A DNA stretch of 64,000 bases from Pontederia crassipes (lineage: Eukaryota; Streptophyta; Magnoliopsida; Commelinales; Pontederiaceae), in contig CM060198.1 of the NCBI GenBank assembly GCA_030549335.1, forward strand, positions 64,275,958-64,339,957, in the 5' to 3' direction. The translations under genes and the position numbers were made by a program. The notes below the pieces were generated by a model, which searched no databases, had not been told where the DNA came from, and was given only the letters and a program-made list of their open reading frames with translations. Positions 61,231 to 64,000 of this stretch are shown here, one piece after another (the stretch's first letter is position 1; each line of letters begins with the position of its first letter).

Positions 61231-63339
61231 TTTTCTTTTTGCTATTAAACATTGAAATATTACAAAATAGGAGCTGATCTGCCCAGTCAAATATCCCCTT
61301 TTGCATCACTACTTTGGGGTTATTACCATTTACCATCTTACCTACTTTTGGGTTATTACCATTACCAACTTGCCTTTAAATATCAATTGTGTTGCATCTA
61401 GAAGCATTCTAATAAATAGTTATTTTGAAATGAATAAAAAAGAACCTCCATTTTTTTGGTGATTAGAAGAAAATTTAGAAACATCCTTCTCCTTCCTAGT
61501 CCATCTCTATATAGAATAGAACCACCATTGTGGCTTCGGTGTAGACTATACGCAATGTTGTTTTTCTTTCTTTATCCAATACAATGCTACTAGAGAAACT
61601 TATGCATTGATGTTGCTTGATTTTGTGTGGGGCAGCTCTAATTTACTTATGCATTGGTGTAGTACTTGTAGGTCACGGCTATATATTTCTCATGGCTATT
61701 ATAAGTTGGAATGGAGGGGAAGAATGCTTTAGAAAAAGAATATATTTAGGTTCGTATACTGTTCGTCTTTCACTAATCACCTTGGGTATATGCTTCTTTT
61801 TTTTTTTTAATTTATCACTTTGCATCCATGTGCTTGAAGCGAGCAGAACAGATGTCTAAATGCGGTAACGATGGATCTTTCTGTTTCTCGGAATGTAATG
61901 CATTGTCTTAAGACACCAATCTTAAAATTTCAGTGAGGTAAATATATGAAGTTATGAATTGCAGATTTTTTTTTCTTTCCCTCAATTAGGTGTTGTGACT
62001 ATTTCGATAGAAAGTTTCAGTTGTGTAATGGAATGTTATGATTACTATTATAAGTTAACGAAATAATGTGTATACGTAGGGGAACTATTTTTTGTTATAC
62101 ACGTATTCTATGATTATATATATATATATATGATTTAATGTGTATCATACGCCTTCCACGTGAATCACCATCGTACACACATTTTTTGTTCGGACAGATG
62201 GAGTTCGTGCGCGTGTAGATCATGCATATCTCTCTTCTCTGCCCCCCTCGCCATCTCTCTCTACCCTCTCTCCCCTCCGTTCTCTCATCTCTCTTCCAAC
62301 AATTGTCCCTCCCTGCGTCGCTCTTTCGACCACCGTCTGTCCCTGTGTCACTGTCGTCCTGGCTTCCTCCCATCTCTGTCACTGATCTGTGAGCCCTGTC
62401 GATGTCGTTCTAGTTTTTCACGCACGTTACCACCGCTGATCAAGAATGCACAAGCTAATATTCGAAAGTTGAAAAAAAAGAGAAAACAAAACAAAAAGAG
62501 CCTAGCCGCTCCCAGCCCACCAAGAAGCCCCACCACTTAAACAACTTAAGAGTAACGCCCTAAAATGTGATCCCACCTAACCCTTTTTGCCACATCACAT
62601 TCTCTTTTCCCCTCTCACTTCATCTTCATCGACAACAGCTCCCAAACCCTCTCTTGTCTGCTACAGTGCTGCTATAGTAAGTCCCTCGTTGTTCTCCATT
62701 CGGCTACATCTCCCTCTACTTAGCTTACGCCCTTGTGCTACGATAATCCGATTACTGTAGCTGTAGTAGCTCACACCTTCACAAATCAACTCACTATCTC
62801 TCTATTGCACAGCACCAGTGAGCTTTGGCAGCGACTTCCAGGAGAGAGAAAGGACAGTTGGAGCTAGAGGAAGGAGAGAAAAGTGAGGAAGAACCTAGAT
62901 TTTAGGAATTGCTATTAAAGTATATTGAGGGGATCCAAATCTTCCCAACCTTCTTCCTAACGATGGTTGAATGAGTGGATTAGGACATTAGGAACAAACC
63001 CTTTGTTCTTGAGATGAAAGTTAGGAAATGTGCATATAATGCTTCATGTTTTTCCTAGGATATTCTTCTATTGCTAATGCATGATTAGATGTAGGTTGTT
63101 TCTTATTGTTTGTATTATGCTCGATGAAGTTGTCTCTTCTGTATGAATGTTTCTCAAGTGTATTAAATGTTCTTATGCAAATCTTCATGTCTCTTCATTA
63201 CTTCATCTATAGTGATTTAAATAGTAAGTTGTAAATCTTAATATGAATAGTGCAAAGTGCTTATTATCCATGTCTGAACGAATGTACACTTCATAGGTGT
63301 TTATATGAATTTGTAAATGATGAAAAATGAGAAAAACAA
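61231..63339. other. Non-coding stretch, nothing firmly identified
   Basis: A CT-rich block at 62220-62420 resembles the GC/CT-rich interiors of the transposons at 44 and 47.6 kb, but no terminal inverted repeats could be paired. No gene is supported. Confidence 0.4.
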
Positions 63340-63860
63340 GGGAAACTCTGTCCAACTGATCGGGCACGGTCGTGACGAAATATGGAATGGCTGTGATGTA
63401 TGTGAAATTCCATGCTTTAGCACAAAATAAGTTTGATGAAGAAAAAGGGCCTTCTGTCACGGCCGTGACCTAGTGGTCGCACAGTCGTGATGCCTTGAGC
63501 ATTTCTTGCCTTAGACATTTTTTTTAAATGAGTGAAAACAATCATTTCGTCACGGTCATGACCTTGTGGTCGCACGGCCGTGACCCTCCAGATCGCCTAT
63601 GCCTTACAAAATTCTCGGGAACGATCGAAAAATGATCGCTCTATCACGGGCGTACTAGTACGGATAGGGGAAATTTGCCCGTGCAGGCCAAATTGACAAC
63701 CCGTGCAGAAACATGACTCGAGCACGACCGTGATGCATGTGAGCACGGTCGACACTATATGGTGGACTTAAACTCCTTCTAAGTGTTCGGCCATGCCGAA
63801 TCGAGGCACGCATGTGCTCAAGTCTGGGCACGGTCATGACCCTATGTGGCACGGCCGTGA
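63340..63860. repeat. Cluster of palindromic CACGG(C/T)CGTGAC motifs
   Basis: About nine copies or variants of CACGGCCGTGAC lie within 500 bases, for example near 63365, 63458, 63551, 63576, 63723, 63744, 63829 and 63850. They come partly in pairs about 25 bases apart, joined by CTAGTGGTCGCA or CTTGTGGTCGCA. Each is its own reverse complement or nearly so. The block runs to within 150 bp of the window edge and probably belongs to a larger repeat. Confidence 0.7.
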
Positions 63861-64000
63861 CTGGTCCTAGAGTTGGTATATGTTTAAAATGGCCACACTT
63901 AGCATGATTGAAGTATGTATGATCTTAAATATGAGTAAAATATACAACATGTATTGAATGTTTGTACGTATTGATTGATGTAAGTAAAAGATATATTGGC

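Noticed and set aside
61600-61860. Hydrophobic 80-codon frame that looked at first like organelle-derived DNA
   Set aside because: No organellar protein could be matched and the frame has no splice or promoter context.
62150-62560. CT-rich block resembling transposon cores
   Set aside because: No terminal inverted repeats or target duplication could be paired, so not called as an element.
1-64000. tRNA, rRNA and CRISPR arrays
   Set aside because: No tRNA-like B box with a cloverleaf was noticed, no rRNA sequence, and the regular repeats are transposon or satellite in nature with no cas genes.

Overview
This is a stretch of nuclear DNA from a flowering plant. Spliced genes with GT-AG introns, Au-type SINEs, CACTA and hAT DNA transposons and a Ty3/gypsy retrotransposon all point that way. 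GC-rich coding exons in AT-rich intergenic DNA, together with the protein sequences, suggest a monocot (a banana, ginger or palm relative fits best). That lineage call is an inference; no species can be named from sequence alone.

Layout. 0.4-6.7 kb (+): a seven-exon gene for the complex I assembly factor CIA30, with two antisense Au-SINEs in its introns. 9.8-11.7 kb (+): a RING-H2 E3 ligase with a 5'-UTR intron. 14.5-17.2 kb (-): a three-exon cytosolic pyruvate kinase. 20.5-25.0 kb (-): a six-exon gene for a 121-residue plant membrane protein of unknown function. 25.2-28.8 kb: no gene seen. 28.9-29.5 kb: a hAT element with a third Au-SINE nested inside it. 30.1-33.2 kb: an orphan minus-strand exon head-to-head with a six-exon MYR1/MYR2-like MYB-CC regulator (+).

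33-48 kb is repeat territory. It holds two non-autonomous CACTA elements (35433-38356 and 43273-44885) with clean 3-bp target duplications and dense palindromic subterminal motifs. It also holds a four-copy minisatellite, a decayed F-box/LRR pseudogene and a third terminal-inverted-repeat element.

49.1-58.0 kb (-) holds the most interesting locus, a NIFK-like nucleolar RRM gene. Its 5' exons 1-3 and part of exon 4 are tandemly duplicated. A chromodomain-bearing Ty3/gypsy element (50498-56155) sits inside coding exon 5, and both flanks still carry the two halves of that exon. The gene shares a short bidirectional promoter with a small Lys-rich plant gene (58490-58852) that carries a premature TGA of the CGA-to-TGA kind. 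59-64 kb has no recognised gene: it has a diverged 0.34-kb tandem duplication, a C32 run and a cluster of palindromic CACGG(C/T)CGTGAC motifs at the window edge.

The genes do not form a pathway. CIA30 and pyruvate kinase are metabolic, the RING and MYB-CC proteins regulatory, NIFK ribosome-biogenesis related. I found no undescribed multi-gene system. The strongest novel observation is the layered damage to the NIFK gene and its promoter partner.
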